A stretch of DNA of 64,000 nucleotides from Parvularcula marina (GCF_003399445.1 NZ_QUQO01000001.1:2539001-2603000), one strand, 5' to 3'; counted from the first letter of the stretch, positions 32,875-42,597 are shown. Numbers and translations: made by a program. The notes: a model not told the origin generated them from the sequence alone.

Positions 32875-35481
32875 TCACTCTTCTTCGTAATCGCCGGAGG
32901 CGCGGCGGATCGTCTGGCTGAAGAAGATCGAGTTCATCACCAGCTTCTGGCTCCCCAAGAAGGTCGCCCGGAAACTCGGATTGTCGGCAATCAGGATGAC
33001 AGCGCCGCGGCCCTTGCGCTCGGCAATGACAGCGGGTGTGTCAGCGATTTCCTTGATGCGGCGCTCTGAGGTGTAGCCGGACAACAGCAGATCATCTTCG
33101 CCTTCATAGGCGGCGACAACCGCATAAGGATCATCTTCCGGCCATTCGAGCGTCAGCGTCGTGTTGCGCAGCACCGGCAGGTGACGATCTTCATAGCCAT
33201 AGCCGATGGGGTGGCTCGGATCGATATCGGTCAGGAAGATGGCGCCGCCGATGATGTGCTCGGCTTCCTTCTCATCCATCTCACTATAGTTGAGGCGGAG
33301 AGGGGTCTCCTCTTCATCCTCGTCCTTCGCGTCATCATCTTCGGCTTCGACACCCAGAATATTCTCCTGTGCCCAGACGGCGGACTGACGCATGGCGATC
33401 AGTGTACCGCCTTCTTCGGAAACCCACTGCGAGACACGCTTCTCAGCCGAATCCGAGAGGCCGACATTGCCGCCGCCGACCATCAGAAGATGCGTATAGC
33501 GGGACCAGTCGAGCCCGCGCAGCTCACCCTTTCGGCGGATCGTCACGGGCATCTTCATGGTGTGATCAAGCAGATGCCAGATCTCGCCGGCATCATAAGG
33601 CGCGAGCCCGTCATCAACGAGGAGGAGGACAGACGGTTTTTCAATCGCCGAGAAGCTCCGTCCCCCAACGGCATCGGTTGCGACATCCGCCGCGCCGGAA
33701 GTGGCGGCGGTCACCGTGATGCCGTCCTCCCGGGCGATCTCTTCCATGATGGCATGGATTTCTTCGTCCGATTTTTCCTGACGGATCAACGGGACAAAGA
33801 CGGCCCCGCGCTCGAACGCGACATCGCCTTCGGCGGTGCGAATATCAAAAGGCTCGGACGCAATGCGAACGAGGACGTCTTCGGAAAGTAGCCGATAGAG
33901 CGCACGCGGCGCGTAATATTCCGACCAGTCAAACACATAGCCATAGCGTGCCGGGGCAGGGGCTTTAACTTGTGGCACATCGGTAACGCTGGTGACTTCC
34001 TCTCCCAGCATCCCGGCATCAAACTCATCTTCATCGACAGGTCTTGAGACGAGGTCATAGGCATCAGTCAGCGTCCATCCGGACACGTCATAGAAAATGT
34101 TCTCTTCGAACTCTGTGACCCGGTCGAAAATGCCGAGAACCATCCGGTATTGGCGCTGGTCAAGCGGGACGATGTAGGCATCCCCTTCGCCCTGAGGTTT
34201 GCTCTCGTCCAGTTCGGCCGTGTCCGACAGATGGTGGACCGTAACGTCGTGCTGGCGGAGGACATCAAGGAAACGGTTCGTTTTGCCCAGATCACTGCCG
34301 GAGAAAAAGACATACGCTTTGGTGTCGTCGTTGGCAGCTTCTTCGAGAGCGGTTTCAAAGAAATCGTCCTGGAACGCCTTGATCTCGTCTTCCTGCTCGA
34401 GCGACCCCTTGATGGTTGAGAGCGTCGTGCGGAAATGGGTGCGGATATTGTCCGCATAGGTCCGTTCGCCGTTAGCGGTTTCGATTTTGCCGCCGCGTGC
34501 CGCACCGGCTTCGAAGAGGATGCCGAGCCCGCCATTGACCTGCGGATAGGTCGAGCCCTTGCCGATGTAGAAATTATCAAAGCCCTGTTCGGTGAAATAG
34601 AGGCGCTGCTCGCTATCCATGAAATCACGATGCCGGTCGGCAATGCGTTTCGTCAGGACACGTGCCTGATCTGGGATCAGCGGGTTCAGGCGCTTGGGCT
34701 CGCCGGGGTGGAAATAATAGGAGGCTTCTGACCCCATCTCGTGGAAGTCAGCAGACACATGCGGCTTCCATTCATGCCATTTGGAGACCCATGCACGGGA
34801 TTCAGGCTGCGTCTGCAAGAGCCATTGGCGGTTGAGGTCGAACCAGTAATGGTTGGTCCGCGCTTCCGTCCACATATTATGCTGGATATGCGCAGGGTCG
34901 GTGACCGGCACGTCACCGGCATAGGTCTCAACATAATTGGCGCGGCGGGAATGCCCGTCAGGGTTCAGGATGCCAACGACCAGCAGGACGGACCGCTCAA
35001 GCGTTTCCTGGGTTTCGGCATCGCGGGCGGCAGCGAAATGATAAAGCGACGGGATCACGGCATCCATGCCGGAGGATTCTGCGCCGTGTACACCGTAATT
35101 GAGCCAGATCATCATCGGTGTATCACTGTCGGCGTCTTCATCCCCCCGCACACGGGCAAGATGCGCCTCACGGATGTCATCCAGATTTTCGTGATTTTCA
35201 GGGGAGGTGACCGTGAAGAACAGGATCGGCCGGCCTTCATGGGTGTAGCCGATGGTCTCAACGGCGATCCGGTCGGAGGCCTCGGCAAGCTCGCTCAGAT
35301 ATCCGACAAGCTGGTCATGCCGCACCGGCTTATCGCCCATCCCATGGCGCAGATAATCATCCGGCACGGGAATCGCCTCATCATAGCGCACGCCATCGGG
35401 CATGAACCATGAAATCGGTTCGGCGCTGGCGGTGGTGAAGAGGGTCAGGAGGGCGGAGGCGGTGAGCAGGATTTGACGCAT
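32875..35481 (-). CDS. M14-family zinc carboxypeptidase-like exported peptidase
   Basis: An 868-residue protein with a Sec signal (QILLTASALLTLFTTASA). The zinc-carboxypeptidase domain spans about residues 35-370: zinc ligands His132 and Glu135 in NYGVHGAESSG and His247 in VSADFHEMG, substrate Asn-Arg-type ANYVETY and FDLNRQW, and the C-terminal catalytic Glu in GILFEAGAARGG. Residues 380-868 are a large extension with a glutamine amidotransferase-like fold hint (SVLLLVDDGLAPYDAGE, LMVGGGNVG). Members are periplasmic or outer-membrane peptidases of unclear substrate. GGGGA precedes the ATG. The acidic DDDAKDEDEEE patch near residue 715 is notable. Confidence 0.88.
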   Translation of the reverse strand: MRQILLTASALLTLFTTASAEPISWFMPDGVRYDEAIPVPDDYLRHGMGDKPVRHDQLVGYLSELAEASDRIAVETIGYTHEGRPILFFTVTSPENHENLDDIREAHLARVRGDEDADSDTPMMIWLNYGVHGAESSGMDAVIPSLYHFAAARDAETQETLERSVLLVVGILNPDGHSRRANYVETYAGDVPVTDPAHIQHNMWTEARTNHYWFDLNRQWLLQTQPESRAWVSKWHEWKPHVSADFHEMGSEASYYFHPGEPKRLNPLIPDQARVLTKRIADRHRDFMDSEQRLYFTEQGFDNFYIGKGSTYPQVNGGLGILFEAGAARGGKIETANGERTYADNIRTHFRTTLSTIKGSLEQEDEIKAFQDDFFETALEEAANDDTKAYVFFSGSDLGKTNRFLDVLRQHDVTVHHLSDTAELDESKPQGEGDAYIVPLDQRQYRMVLGIFDRVTEFEENIFYDVSGWTLTDAYDLVSRPVDEDEFDAGMLGEEVTSVTDVPQVKAPAPARYGYVFDWSEYYAPRALYRLLSEDVLVRIASEPFDIRTAEGDVAFERGAVFVPLIRQEKSDEEIHAIMEEIAREDGITVTAATSGAADVATDAVGGRSFSAIEKPSVLLLVDDGLAPYDAGEIWHLLDHTMKMPVTIRRKGELRGLDWSRYTHLLMVGGGNVGLSDSAEKRVSQWVSEEGGTLIAMRQSAVWAQENILGVEAEDDDAKDEDEEETPLRLNYSEMDEKEAEHIIGGAIFLTDIDPSHPIGYGYEDRHLPVLRNTTLTLEWPEDDPYAVVAAYEGEDDLLLSGYTSERRIKEIADTPAVIAERKGRGAVILIADNPSFRATFLGSQKLVMNSIFFSQTIRRASGDYEEE

Positions 35482-35574
35482 AACATTCCCCAGTAAACGA
35501 GAAAGGTTATGACTTTGCGGAAGAGGCGGGTCAAACCCCCGTCAATCTTCCGTATACCCTAATAGGTTGTAAAT

Positions 35575-37287
35575 CTAGCGCGTTGACACTGCTTGATAGA
35601 TCGGGCGCTCCCCTGCGGAAAGAGCATCCCGGCTGGGGGCTGGCTCACCGAAGCGGTCTCGATAGACCCACATATTGGTGATGACGGTTTCGACAAAATG
35701 CCGCGCCTGCTGGTTCGGCACGCTCTCGATCATCAGGAGCGGGTCTTCGATGCCGGTGCGGGACTGCCAGCGGTTATAGCTGCCGGGTCCCCAATTATAG
35801 CTGAGCGCCATCTCGAAGAGGTCGCCTTCGCCGTTATTGTACCGGGTCAGGAGCTGTTCGACATAGGACTGGCCGAGCTGCATATTGTACTCAGGCTCAT
35901 AGAGCTTGGACGATGAGTGCCCGGTCGCAAGCCCCGTATTATTCGACACATAGGACGCGGTGCGCGGCATCAGCTGCATCAGGCCGCGTGCGCCGACGCT
36001 GGAGGTCGCCTCTGTCATGAATTTCGATTCCTGACGGATCAGGCCGAAGAGGATCGCCCGGTCGATCGTGAAACCGCCTGTCGGTTCGTAATCAGGAACA
36101 GGGAACAGGCCCGAACGAAGATGCGCGAAATCTTCACGGTCGCCTTGGCCCTGAAGGGCAATCAGAAGCTCCGCACTCGGCAGGTCCGCCGCGCGGGCAA
36201 AGGCCAGAAGGCTTGCATCTTCCTCAGCGGACAGCTCGCCTTGCGCCCATTGCAGCTCATGCTCTGCGGCCGTTTTCTGGCCGACCTGCGCAAGGGCAAG
36301 GGCGCGGGTCAGGCGAGGGGTCTTCTCCGAAATACGTTCCAGATCCTCATCCGTCGGCGGATAGATCCGCCATTCTATATCAGGATCAAGGCCGAGCTGG
36401 CCAAGCGCAAGCTGGCCATACATGGTGAAAGGATAGCTTGAGGCGAGCCCGAGATATTCGGTCACATCCGCCGTGCGGCCTGTCGCAAGCGCAGCACGGG
36501 CAGCCCAGAAGGCCGCGCCTGCCCGCATCGTATCTTCCTGATAAGGAACATCAGCCTGCTTGGAGAAATGCGTATAGGCGGTTTCGTAATCGTCACGGCG
36601 CCACGCAATCAGGCCCTCGATCCAATGCGAGAGGACGGCGACTTCCGATGAGCGCTTCGTCGCGGCCTCGGCGATTTCCTGCGCCTTGCTCAGCTCGCCT
36701 TCATAATAATAGGCGGCGGCAACCCAGCCGCGTGCGCGGTCGGTCTGGGCGGCGGTCAGTTTATTGAACTGCTGCGGCGCCATCAGATAGTTGAGCGCCT
36801 GCGTCGCGCGGCCCTCGCGCGTCAGATAGCGAAGGCGGCTTTCGATCCGGCGGACGTCGCTGGGGAAATTCGAGGTGGCGTAATCCTCTTCAAGCTGCGG
36901 ATGCAGGGGAAGAGGGGGCGGGGAGCGCCAAGGGCGGCCTGATGGGCGACGCGGGGCGGCCCCGGACTGGCGCTTGCGGGCGAGCCTGTAGACAGGCGCT
37001 GCATTGGGGTGATCGGCATAGGCTGCCAGCCAGCGGCGAAGCTCCGGATAAGAAGAGCGGTAGGCCGTCGGATGCATATAGCGCTGCTCAAGGACGTAAC
37101 CGAGCAGCACCTTGTTCTCGAGTTTCGCGATCAGGGCATCGGCTGATTGCCAATCGCCTTTTTCCTGTGCCGTGAAGATCTTGCGATACCGGGTCTCGTC
37201 GGCATCGCTGAGCGGCTCCCAAGGCGAGGCCTTGGCCACGGAAATGCTGGCCAGCAGCAGAGCAAAAACTGATAGAACGCGTCGCAT
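35575..37287 (-). CDS. Soluble-type lytic transglycosylase
   Basis: A 570-residue periplasmic murein lytic transglycosylase. After a signal (RVLSVFALLLASISVAKA) comes a long helical superhelix (about residues 30-400) like the U and L domains of Slt70, then the catalytic SLT domain with Glu420 in GLIRQESKFM, followed by SSVGARGLMQLMPRTA and the YNWGPGSYNRW motif near the C terminus. It cleaves peptidoglycan glycan strands forming 1,6-anhydro ends. The ATG at 37287 opens the signal peptide with GGAG 8 bases upstream; a longer form from 37320 is possible. An Arg/Pro-rich segment (APRRPSGRPWRSPPP) near residue 120 interrupts the superhelix. Confidence 0.9.
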   Translation of the reverse strand: MRRVLSVFALLLASISVAKASPWEPLSDADETRYRKIFTAQEKGDWQSADALIAKLENKVLLGYVLEQRYMHPTAYRSSYPELRRWLAAYADHPNAAPVYRLARKRQSGAAPRRPSGRPWRSPPPLPLHPQLEEDYATSNFPSDVRRIESRLRYLTREGRATQALNYLMAPQQFNKLTAAQTDRARGWVAAAYYYEGELSKAQEIAEAATKRSSEVAVLSHWIEGLIAWRRDDYETAYTHFSKQADVPYQEDTMRAGAAFWAARAALATGRTADVTEYLGLASSYPFTMYGQLALGQLGLDPDIEWRIYPPTDEDLERISEKTPRLTRALALAQVGQKTAAEHELQWAQGELSAEEDASLLAFARAADLPSAELLIALQGQGDREDFAHLRSGLFPVPDYEPTGGFTIDRAILFGLIRQESKFMTEATSSVGARGLMQLMPRTASYVSNNTGLATGHSSSKLYEPEYNMQLGQSYVEQLLTRYNNGEGDLFEMALSYNWGPGSYNRWQSRTGIEDPLLMIESVPNQQARHFVETVITNMWVYRDRFGEPAPSRDALSAGERPIYQAVSTR

Positions 37288-37348
37288 GGGGCGGGCTCCG
37301 AAACTCTCTCCAAGGCTCATATCAACACCCAGACGGTGAATGAACCGT

Positions 37349-38188
37349 TCAGGTGGCGCAAAGCCGATCTCTTATCTGCAAAAGGTCTGCCCATGCGAGC
37401 CGTTTTTGTGCCGGGCTCCTTAATAGATAGGCAGGGTGGAAGATCGGCATGACCGGCACTGTCCCGCCCTGAGCCAGCGGCCATTCCCGCCATGTCCCGC
37501 GGGAGCGCGTGATTCCGGGCGCCCCGGGGAAGAGCGACTGGGTCGAGACATTGCCGGTGAGGACGATCACCTTTGGCGCTGACAGCTCAATGAATTTTCG
37601 CAGGAAGGGCAGGCAGGTTGCCTTTTCGGCCTCGGTCGGGGCCCGGTTGCCCGGCGGGCGCCAGTAAACCGAATTGGTGATGCAGGTATCGCCGAGCTCA
37701 TCCCCGCTGCTTCTGGAGTGCCCGATCGAGGCGAGCATCCGGTCCAGAAGCTGGCCGGCGCGGCCGACAAAGGGTTTGCCGATCCGGTCTTCCTCGCGGC
37801 CCGGCGCTTCGCCGATGATCAGGAGCGGGGCCTTGATAATCCCATCATAAACGACCGTGTTGCGGGCGCCGGCTTTAAGGGGGCAGCCCTCGAAGGCGGC
37901 GATGGCAGCGGCGAGGCCCTCAATGCTGTTCGCGCCATCGGCCGCTTCCTGCGCAAGGCCAACGGCTTCATCCGTAGACGGTGTATCCGCGATCGGCACC
38001 GGCTTCGGCGCTTCCTTTTCAGGGATAGGTCGCGCAGGAGCGGCGGCCTTGGGCCGGTCGAGACGGAACGGCGTCTTCGGCCATTCGGTGAAATCCGTCG
38101 GGGTGCTTGCTTCCGCTGTGTCGATGCCGCTCGCTTTATACCAGTCGAGCAGGGCACGGGCCTGGGCTTCGTTCATTTGGGTGGTCAT
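37349..38188 (-). CDS. Uracil-DNA glycosylase, family 4/5-like
   Basis: A 279-residue DNA-repair enzyme. The C-terminal 190 residues carry the catalytic motifs: IIGEAPGREEDRIGKPFVG with Gln-type GRAGQLLD, NSVYWRPPGNRAPT, VLTGNVSTQSLF and IFHPAYLLRSP. An N-terminal 85-residue Pro/Ala-rich linker precedes it, as in many alphaproteobacterial members. Cysteines at GCPLKA, DTCITN and ATCLPF may ligate the [4Fe-4S] cluster of family 4, but the spacing is looser than in thermophilic enzymes. It removes uracil from DNA. Its ATG overlaps the GNAT stop by 4 bp. Paired with another uracil-DNA-glycosylase-like gene at 2.1 kb. Confidence 0.88.
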   Translation of the reverse strand: MTTQMNEAQARALLDWYKASGIDTAEASTPTDFTEWPKTPFRLDRPKAAAPARPIPEKEAPKPVPIADTPSTDEAVGLAQEAADGANSIEGLAAAIAAFEGCPLKAGARNTVVYDGIIKAPLLIIGEAPGREEDRIGKPFVGRAGQLLDRMLASIGHSRSSGDELGDTCITNSVYWRPPGNRAPTEAEKATCLPFLRKFIELSAPKVIVLTGNVSTQSLFPGAPGITRSRGTWREWPLAQGGTVPVMPIFHPAYLLRSPAQKRLAWADLLQIRDRLCAT

Positions 38189-38718
38189 GCATGCGCCTTA
38201 GCAGCAGGCGTCAGCGAGTCGCTGCCATAACGCATGGCGACATCACAGCGGCAATAGGCGCTGCCGAAAAGCGATTTCACGTCCGTCGAGTGAACGAAAC
38301 CGAGCTTCTCATAGAGATGGATCGCGGCCTCACATTTTGAATTGGTGAGGAGGACGAGGTCGGTTGCACCGAGCTCCCTCGCGCGGGCGATTAGTGCCGC
38401 CAGCAGGGCTTCACCCGCCTTGTGGCCGCGCGCCTCTGCCGTCACGCCCATTTTGGTCAGCTCAAAGATGCCTTGGCTAAGCGGCCGTAATGCGCCCGCG
38501 CCTACAATCCGGTTGTCCGGCAGGGCGGCGAAAAGAATGTCGCCGCCGGGATTGATGAGTTTCCCCTCAGGATCATTCAGGACTTCGCGGTCGACATCCT
38601 CGAGCGTGAACATCTCCTCGATCCATTCAGCATTGATGCGCGCAAAATCGGACGCTCGTTCAGGCGCGTAAGGCAGGATCTCAAGAGCGGGCGGGGCCGC
38701 GGTCAGGGTGTCACTCAT
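38185..38718 (-). CDS. GNAT-family N-acetyltransferase
   Basis: A 177-residue cytosolic acetyltransferase. The acetyl-CoA binding motif A is seen as LTKMGVTAEARGHKAGEALL, followed by ATDLVLLTNSKCEAAIHLYEKLGFVHS. Motif D/C strands are present. The acceptor is unknown. It is first in a two-gene unit and overlaps the glycosylase start (ATGA), which suggests joint expression only. Confidence 0.87.
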   Translation of the reverse strand: MSDTLTAAPPALEILPYAPERASDFARINAEWIEEMFTLEDVDREVLNDPEGKLINPGGDILFAALPDNRIVGAGALRPLSQGIFELTKMGVTAEARGHKAGEALLAALIARARELGATDLVLLTNSKCEAAIHLYEKLGFVHSTDVKSLFGSAYCRCDVAMRYGSDSLTPAAKAHA

Positions 38719-38733
38719 GATGTGAGTTTAGCC

Positions 38734-40101
38734 CTATCGGCGGTCGGCAATCCACTCAGCAATTCTGTCCATGACCTCAGGGGACATTGTCTCTTCGATC
38801 TCCCCATATTCGGTCATCGCGCCGGTCTCAGCGGATTGGAAGAGATGGTTCTTGCCCTCAAAGACAATGACCTCCGCGCCTTTTCTTTTCCTGAAAATCT
38901 CTTCGGCGATCGGGGCATGGACGTCTGCGAGAACCTGCACATCTTTTGAACCGAAAAGCGCGAGGACCGGCCCTTTATAGGCCCGGTAGTGCGGGGCTGG
39001 ATCGGATCGAAGCAGGGACCAGAAATAGGGCGTGCAGAGCTGCATGATCTGGTCACGTTGTGCCGCTGGCACGCTAGCCGAATAAAGCTGGATGAGGGGG
39101 CAGGCCGCTTCCGGCGTTTCGGCATTTACGACCGCATCAACGAAGAGCTTTTGCTGGGCCATGGCTGCCTTGGCCGCGGCTTCGCTTCCACCTGTGGCAA
39201 GTGTGATGCTCTCTGCCTGTTCAATCAGGACATCGCCGATATTCGTGAAGGGGCCGGCCAGCGTCACGACGAATTTCGGTTTTGCGCCGTACTCACCGAT
39301 GGCCAGCCCAGCGGAGACGCCGCCCTCGGAATGACCCAGATATCCGGCCTTGCGGACTTCGGGCCGCTTCTCGATGAGAGCGAGGGCTGCTGCAGCATCC
39401 CCGGCAAACTGATTGACGGTTGATGAGGCAAAGCTGCCTTCGCTCGATCCCATGCCGCGATCATCGTACCGGAAGCTGGCAATCCCGGCTTTGGCCAGAT
39501 GATCGGCGAGCACAAGGAACGGTTTGTGATCGAAGGGCGGGAGGTATTCGTCCCGGTCCTGAGGACCTGACCCGTTGAGCAGCACGACCGTAAGGAATGG
39601 CCCTTTACCTTCGGGGATGACGAAGGTGCCCGACAGAAGAGGCCCGCCCTCGGACGAAAAGGTGATCTCTTCCTCCTGATAAGGACGATCATCCCCCGGT
39701 TCCTGCGGCCTGGGGATCCGCGCAGTTGGTTCTGCGTCCTTCACGAGGGTGAGGTCGAAACTGGCGCCATTCTGGACGAAACTGCCCGTCATCGCGGTGC
39801 CATCCTCGGATAGGTGGGCCGTATAAACCGCGCCGATGTCACCAAAGGTGAGTTTGATGGTGCCATCTTCTTCAAGGGCGATGTCGCTTGCCGTCATGCC
39901 AAAGGCGCCCTGATTGGGGCTGTCGAGAGACGCGGCATATTCGCCCGCCGCCTCGGTCACGTGAAGGACCAGCGGCAGGGAGACACCCGGTGCGACCTCG
40001 AGATTCCCGGCCCAGTCACCGATATAATCGTCCAGTCCTCGTGCCCATGCGCTGCTGAAAAACCCACTGAGAACAACAAGGAAGAAGAGTGCTCGGCGCA
40101 T
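38734..40101 (-). CDS. Exported alpha/beta hydrolase
   Basis: A 455-residue protein with a signal peptide (MRRALFFLVVLSGFFSSAWA). Residues 20-130 form a beta-rich N-terminal domain (DYIGDWAGNLEVAPGVSLPL) seen in many hydrolases of this type; residues 150-455 are an alpha/beta hydrolase with LNGSGPQDRDEY, FRYDDRGMGSSEG, nucleophile Ser in YLGHSEGGVSAG, Asp in LFGSKDVQV and His in FEGKNHLFQ. Function likely esterase or peptidase of the periplasm. The ATG at 40101 is preceded by GGGG at 5 bases; reading further upstream would run antisense to the ETF-QO gene. A perfect AT-rich palindrome lies 16 bp upstream. Confidence 0.85.
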   Translation of the reverse strand: MRRALFFLVVLSGFFSSAWARGLDDYIGDWAGNLEVAPGVSLPLVLHVTEAAGEYAASLDSPNQGAFGMTASDIALEEDGTIKLTFGDIGAVYTAHLSEDGTAMTGSFVQNGASFDLTLVKDAEPTARIPRPQEPGDDRPYQEEEITFSSEGGPLLSGTFVIPEGKGPFLTVVLLNGSGPQDRDEYLPPFDHKPFLVLADHLAKAGIASFRYDDRGMGSSEGSFASSTVNQFAGDAAAALALIEKRPEVRKAGYLGHSEGGVSAGLAIGEYGAKPKFVVTLAGPFTNIGDVLIEQAESITLATGGSEAAAKAAMAQQKLFVDAVVNAETPEAACPLIQLYSASVPAAQRDQIMQLCTPYFWSLLRSDPAPHYRAYKGPVLALFGSKDVQVLADVHAPIAEEIFRKRKGAEVIVFEGKNHLFQSAETGAMTEYGEIEETMSPEVMDRIAEWIADRR

Positions 40102-40116
40102 GATATCCCCACCATC

Positions 40117-40136
40117 ATTTAGATATTTATCTAAAT
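40117..40136. promoter_or_regulatory. Perfect 20-bp AT-rich palindrome, probable operator
   Basis: ATTTAGATATTTATCTAAAT, exact inverted repeat around the central TT/TA. It stands out in GC-rich DNA, 16 bp upstream of the hydrolase ATG and 116 bp upstream of ETF-QO. It looks like a dimeric repressor site of the ArsR/winged-helix kind, but no such regulator gene is nearby. Confidence 0.6.
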
Positions 40137-40252
40137 ATAGGACATCACCACAATTCTGCCAAGGGGGCGTGCGGACATAGCACATTGTGCTTGCGCGCGA
40201 GGACGCATAATCCTCGCAGGATTTCAAAGCAAAGATATCGGGAGAACCGCCC

Positions 40253-41932
40253 ATGTATGATGATATGCCCGTCGACCGTGAGAGCATGGAATTCGATGTG
40301 GTCATCGTCGGGGCCGGGCCGGCAGGGCTGTCGGCGGCGATCCGGCTGAAGCAGCTTGAGGCCGAAACGGGCCGCGAGATTTCGGTCGTTGTCGTTGAAA
40401 AAGGCTCGGAGGTCGGTGCACATATTCTTTCAGGCGCCGTGCTCGACCCGAAAGCGCTCGATGAATTGCTGCCCGATTGGCGCGAAGACGCTGACTGCCC
40501 GATCGATACGCCCGTCATCAAAGAGAAGTTCATGTATATGGGCCCGGCAGGCTCCATGCCGCTGCCGGTCTGCGCGATGCCCGACATGCTCAAAAACCAT
40601 GGCTGTTATGCCGTCAGTATGGGGAATGTCTGCCGCTGGCTCGCCGAAAAGGCAGAGGCGATGGGCGTTGAGGTCTATCCGATGATGGCGGCCTCGCGGC
40701 TCATCCGGAATGACGATAATTCCGTCGCTGGCGTGATCGTTGGCGAAGCCGGCATTGGCCGGGATGGCGAGCACAAGGCATCCTATGAACCCGGTATGGA
40801 GCTGCGCGGACGCTATACCCTTCTGGCCGAAGGGGTGCGCGGCTCTCTATCCAAACAGGTAATTTCCGAATTCAGTCTTGATGAAGGCAAGGAGCCGCAG
40901 AAATACGGCATCGGGCTCAAGGAACTCTGGGTCGTGCCGGATGAGAAATTCCAGAAGGGCCTTGTCCAACATACATTCGGCTGGCCGCTGAATAACTCAA
41001 CGGGCGGCGGCTCATGGATGTATCATTTCGGCGAGAATTTCGTCTCGGTCGGTTTCGTCGTCCACCTCAATTACAAGAACCCGTATCTTTCTCCGTATCA
41101 GGAGTTCCAGCGCTTCAAGACGCATCCTGAGATCGCGCCGATCCTCGAAGGCGGGGAGCGGGTGGCCTATGGCGCGCGGGCAATTACCGAGGGTGGGTTC
41201 CAGTCTGTGCCCGATCTGACATTCCCGGGCGGCGCGCTGATCGGCTGCTCTGCAGGCTTTGTGAATGTGCCGCGCATCAAGGGCAATCATAACGCGATGA
41301 AGACCGGCATGATGGCGGCGGAAGCTGCCTTTGCTGCCGTTGGTGAAGGGCGGCAGGCCGACAAGCTTGTCGAATATCAGCGGGCCTATGATCACTCATG
41401 GGTGCGTGCCGAGCTGCACAAGGTGCGGAACGCCAAGCCGCTCTGGTCCAAATACGGCACGATCTTCGGGGCGCTCGCTCTGACCGGACTCGATCTGTCG
41501 ATCAGTACACGGCTCGGCGGGTTCTCTCTTTTCGGTACGCTCAAGCACGGCAAGACCGATGCGGAGAGCCTCGAGAAAGCGGCCAAGCACAAACCCATTC
41601 ACTACCCGAAGCCGGATGGCGTCCTGACATTCGACAAACTGACCAATGTGTCTTTCTCCGCGACCAACCACGAAGAAGACCAGCCCATTCACCTGAAGCT
41701 CAAAGACCCCTCGATGATGACGCGGGTGCAGTTGCCGCAATATGCGGGGCCATCCCAGCGCTACTGCCCGGCCGGGGTCTACGAATATATTGAGGAAGGC
41801 GGGGAGACGAAGTTCCAGATCAACTCGCAGAACTGCGTCCACTGCAAGACTTGCGATATCAAGGATCCCGAACAGAATATCGTCTGGACCGTGCCTGAGG
41901 GCGGCGGCGGCCCGAACTATCCGAATATGTGA
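40253..41932 (+). CDS. etfD: Electron transfer flavoprotein-ubiquinone oxidoreductase
   Basis: A 559-residue membrane-bound flavo-iron-sulfur protein that passes electrons from ETF (fatty and amino acid oxidation) to ubiquinone. FAD-binding GxGxxG is VVIVGAGPAGLSAA near residue 18; KGSEVGAHILSGAV, the membrane-quinone region MYHFGENFVSVGFVV and GCSAGFVNVPRIKG follow; the [4Fe-4S] ligands are Cys in RYCPAGVYEY and NCVHCKTCDIKDP. Length matches the family. GGGAGAA is just upstream of the ATG. All motifs intact. Confidence 0.95.
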   Translation: MYDDMPVDRESMEFDVVIVGAGPAGLSAAIRLKQLEAETGREISVVVVEKGSEVGAHILSGAVLDPKALDELLPDWREDADCPIDTPVIKEKFMYMGPAGSMPLPVCAMPDMLKNHGCYAVSMGNVCRWLAEKAEAMGVEVYPMMAASRLIRNDDNSVAGVIVGEAGIGRDGEHKASYEPGMELRGRYTLLAEGVRGSLSKQVISEFSLDEGKEPQKYGIGLKELWVVPDEKFQKGLVQHTFGWPLNNSTGGGSWMYHFGENFVSVGFVVHLNYKNPYLSPYQEFQRFKTHPEIAPILEGGERVAYGARAITEGGFQSVPDLTFPGGALIGCSAGFVNVPRIKGNHNAMKTGMMAAEAAFAAVGEGRQADKLVEYQRAYDHSWVRAELHKVRNAKPLWSKYGTIFGALALTGLDLSISTRLGGFSLFGTLKHGKTDAESLEKAAKHKPIHYPKPDGVLTFDKLTNVSFSATNHEEDQPIHLKLKDPSMMTRVQLPQYAGPSQRYCPAGVYEYIEEGGETKFQINSQNCVHCKTCDIKDPEQNIVWTVPEGGGGPNYPNM

Positions 41933-42016
41933 CCTCCTTCCCAGAAGTCACCAAAACTTTAGTCGCCGTCTGAATCCCCTCTGGCTACAAGTGTGGTCAG
42001 AATAAAGGGGGAGAGC

Positions 42017-42487
42017 ATGACTCTTGCGAACATTATACTCTGTGGCCTGCTTGCGGTGACATCCGTTCAGGCTGCCGAGGAGCCGCGCTGGACGCCAGAG
42101 CAGCAGGAAATCATTGATCTGGCCTCACGAGGCCCATTTGCCCTCAATGATGACTTCGATGCCTGGGCGGAGGGCTATCATCCGGACTGGAGCTATTGGC
42201 GGCTGGGCGCAGAGACAATCCGTCCGCGCGATGAGCATATGCAGGCCGTAGCTGACTATATGGCGACAGGGGTCAGGATTGTCGACTTTGAATTCACGCC
42301 GATCGATGTGGTGGTCCGAGGCGATACGGCCCTTCTGCGATACAACGCGATCGAGAGTATCGAAAATCCTGACGGGACGCGCCGGGATGTGCATTTTTCG
42401 GCCGCCGGTTTTTATGCGCGGGAGGAAGGCGAGTGGAAAGTCCTCGCCTCGAACCTCTATTATGTGCCTGACGGTGAAGCTGAGTAA
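42017..42487 (+). CDS. Exported NTF2-like (SnoaL/DUF4440-type) protein
   Basis: A 156-residue protein with a Sec signal (NIILCGLLAVTSVQA). The mature part is an NTF2-like cone: WAEGYHPDWSYW, the strands VRIVDFEFTPIDVVVRGDTALLRYNA and FSAAGFYAREEGEWKVLASNLYY. Such domains bind small ligands or form non-enzymatic subunits; no catalytic set is evident. GGGGGAG is directly before the ATG. Confidence 0.8.
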   Translation: MTLANIILCGLLAVTSVQAAEEPRWTPEQQEIIDLASRGPFALNDDFDAWAEGYHPDWSYWRLGAETIRPRDEHMQAVADYMATGVRIVDFEFTPIDVVVRGDTALLRYNAIESIENPDGTRRDVHFSAAGFYAREEGEWKVLASNLYYVPDGEAE

Positions 42488-42518
42488 CCGCACTCACCTG
42501 TGATCCCCGTCACAGCTA

Positions 42519-42544
42519 ACAGGGTTAGCCTGCGGTAACCCTGT
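42519..42544. repeat. Perfect 9-bp inverted repeat upstream of small peptide gene
   Basis: ACAGGGTTA, 8-base spacer GCCTGCGG, TAACCCTGT. No T-run follows, so an operator or mRNA hairpin is more likely than a terminator. It lies 54 bp before the first of the small peptide genes and 32 bp after the NTF2-like stop. Confidence 0.6.
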
Positions 42545-42597
42545 CATCACCGGCGCGAGTGAGAGGCGCGCTGCCCGATGCTCCAAGGGGGTCTGAC

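Noticed and set aside
40102-40593. Long N-terminal extension of the alpha/beta hydrolase frame
   Set aside because: It runs antisense over the ETF-QO gene and the palindrome, has Ser-rich shadow composition, and a clear signal peptide with ribosome site begins at 40101.
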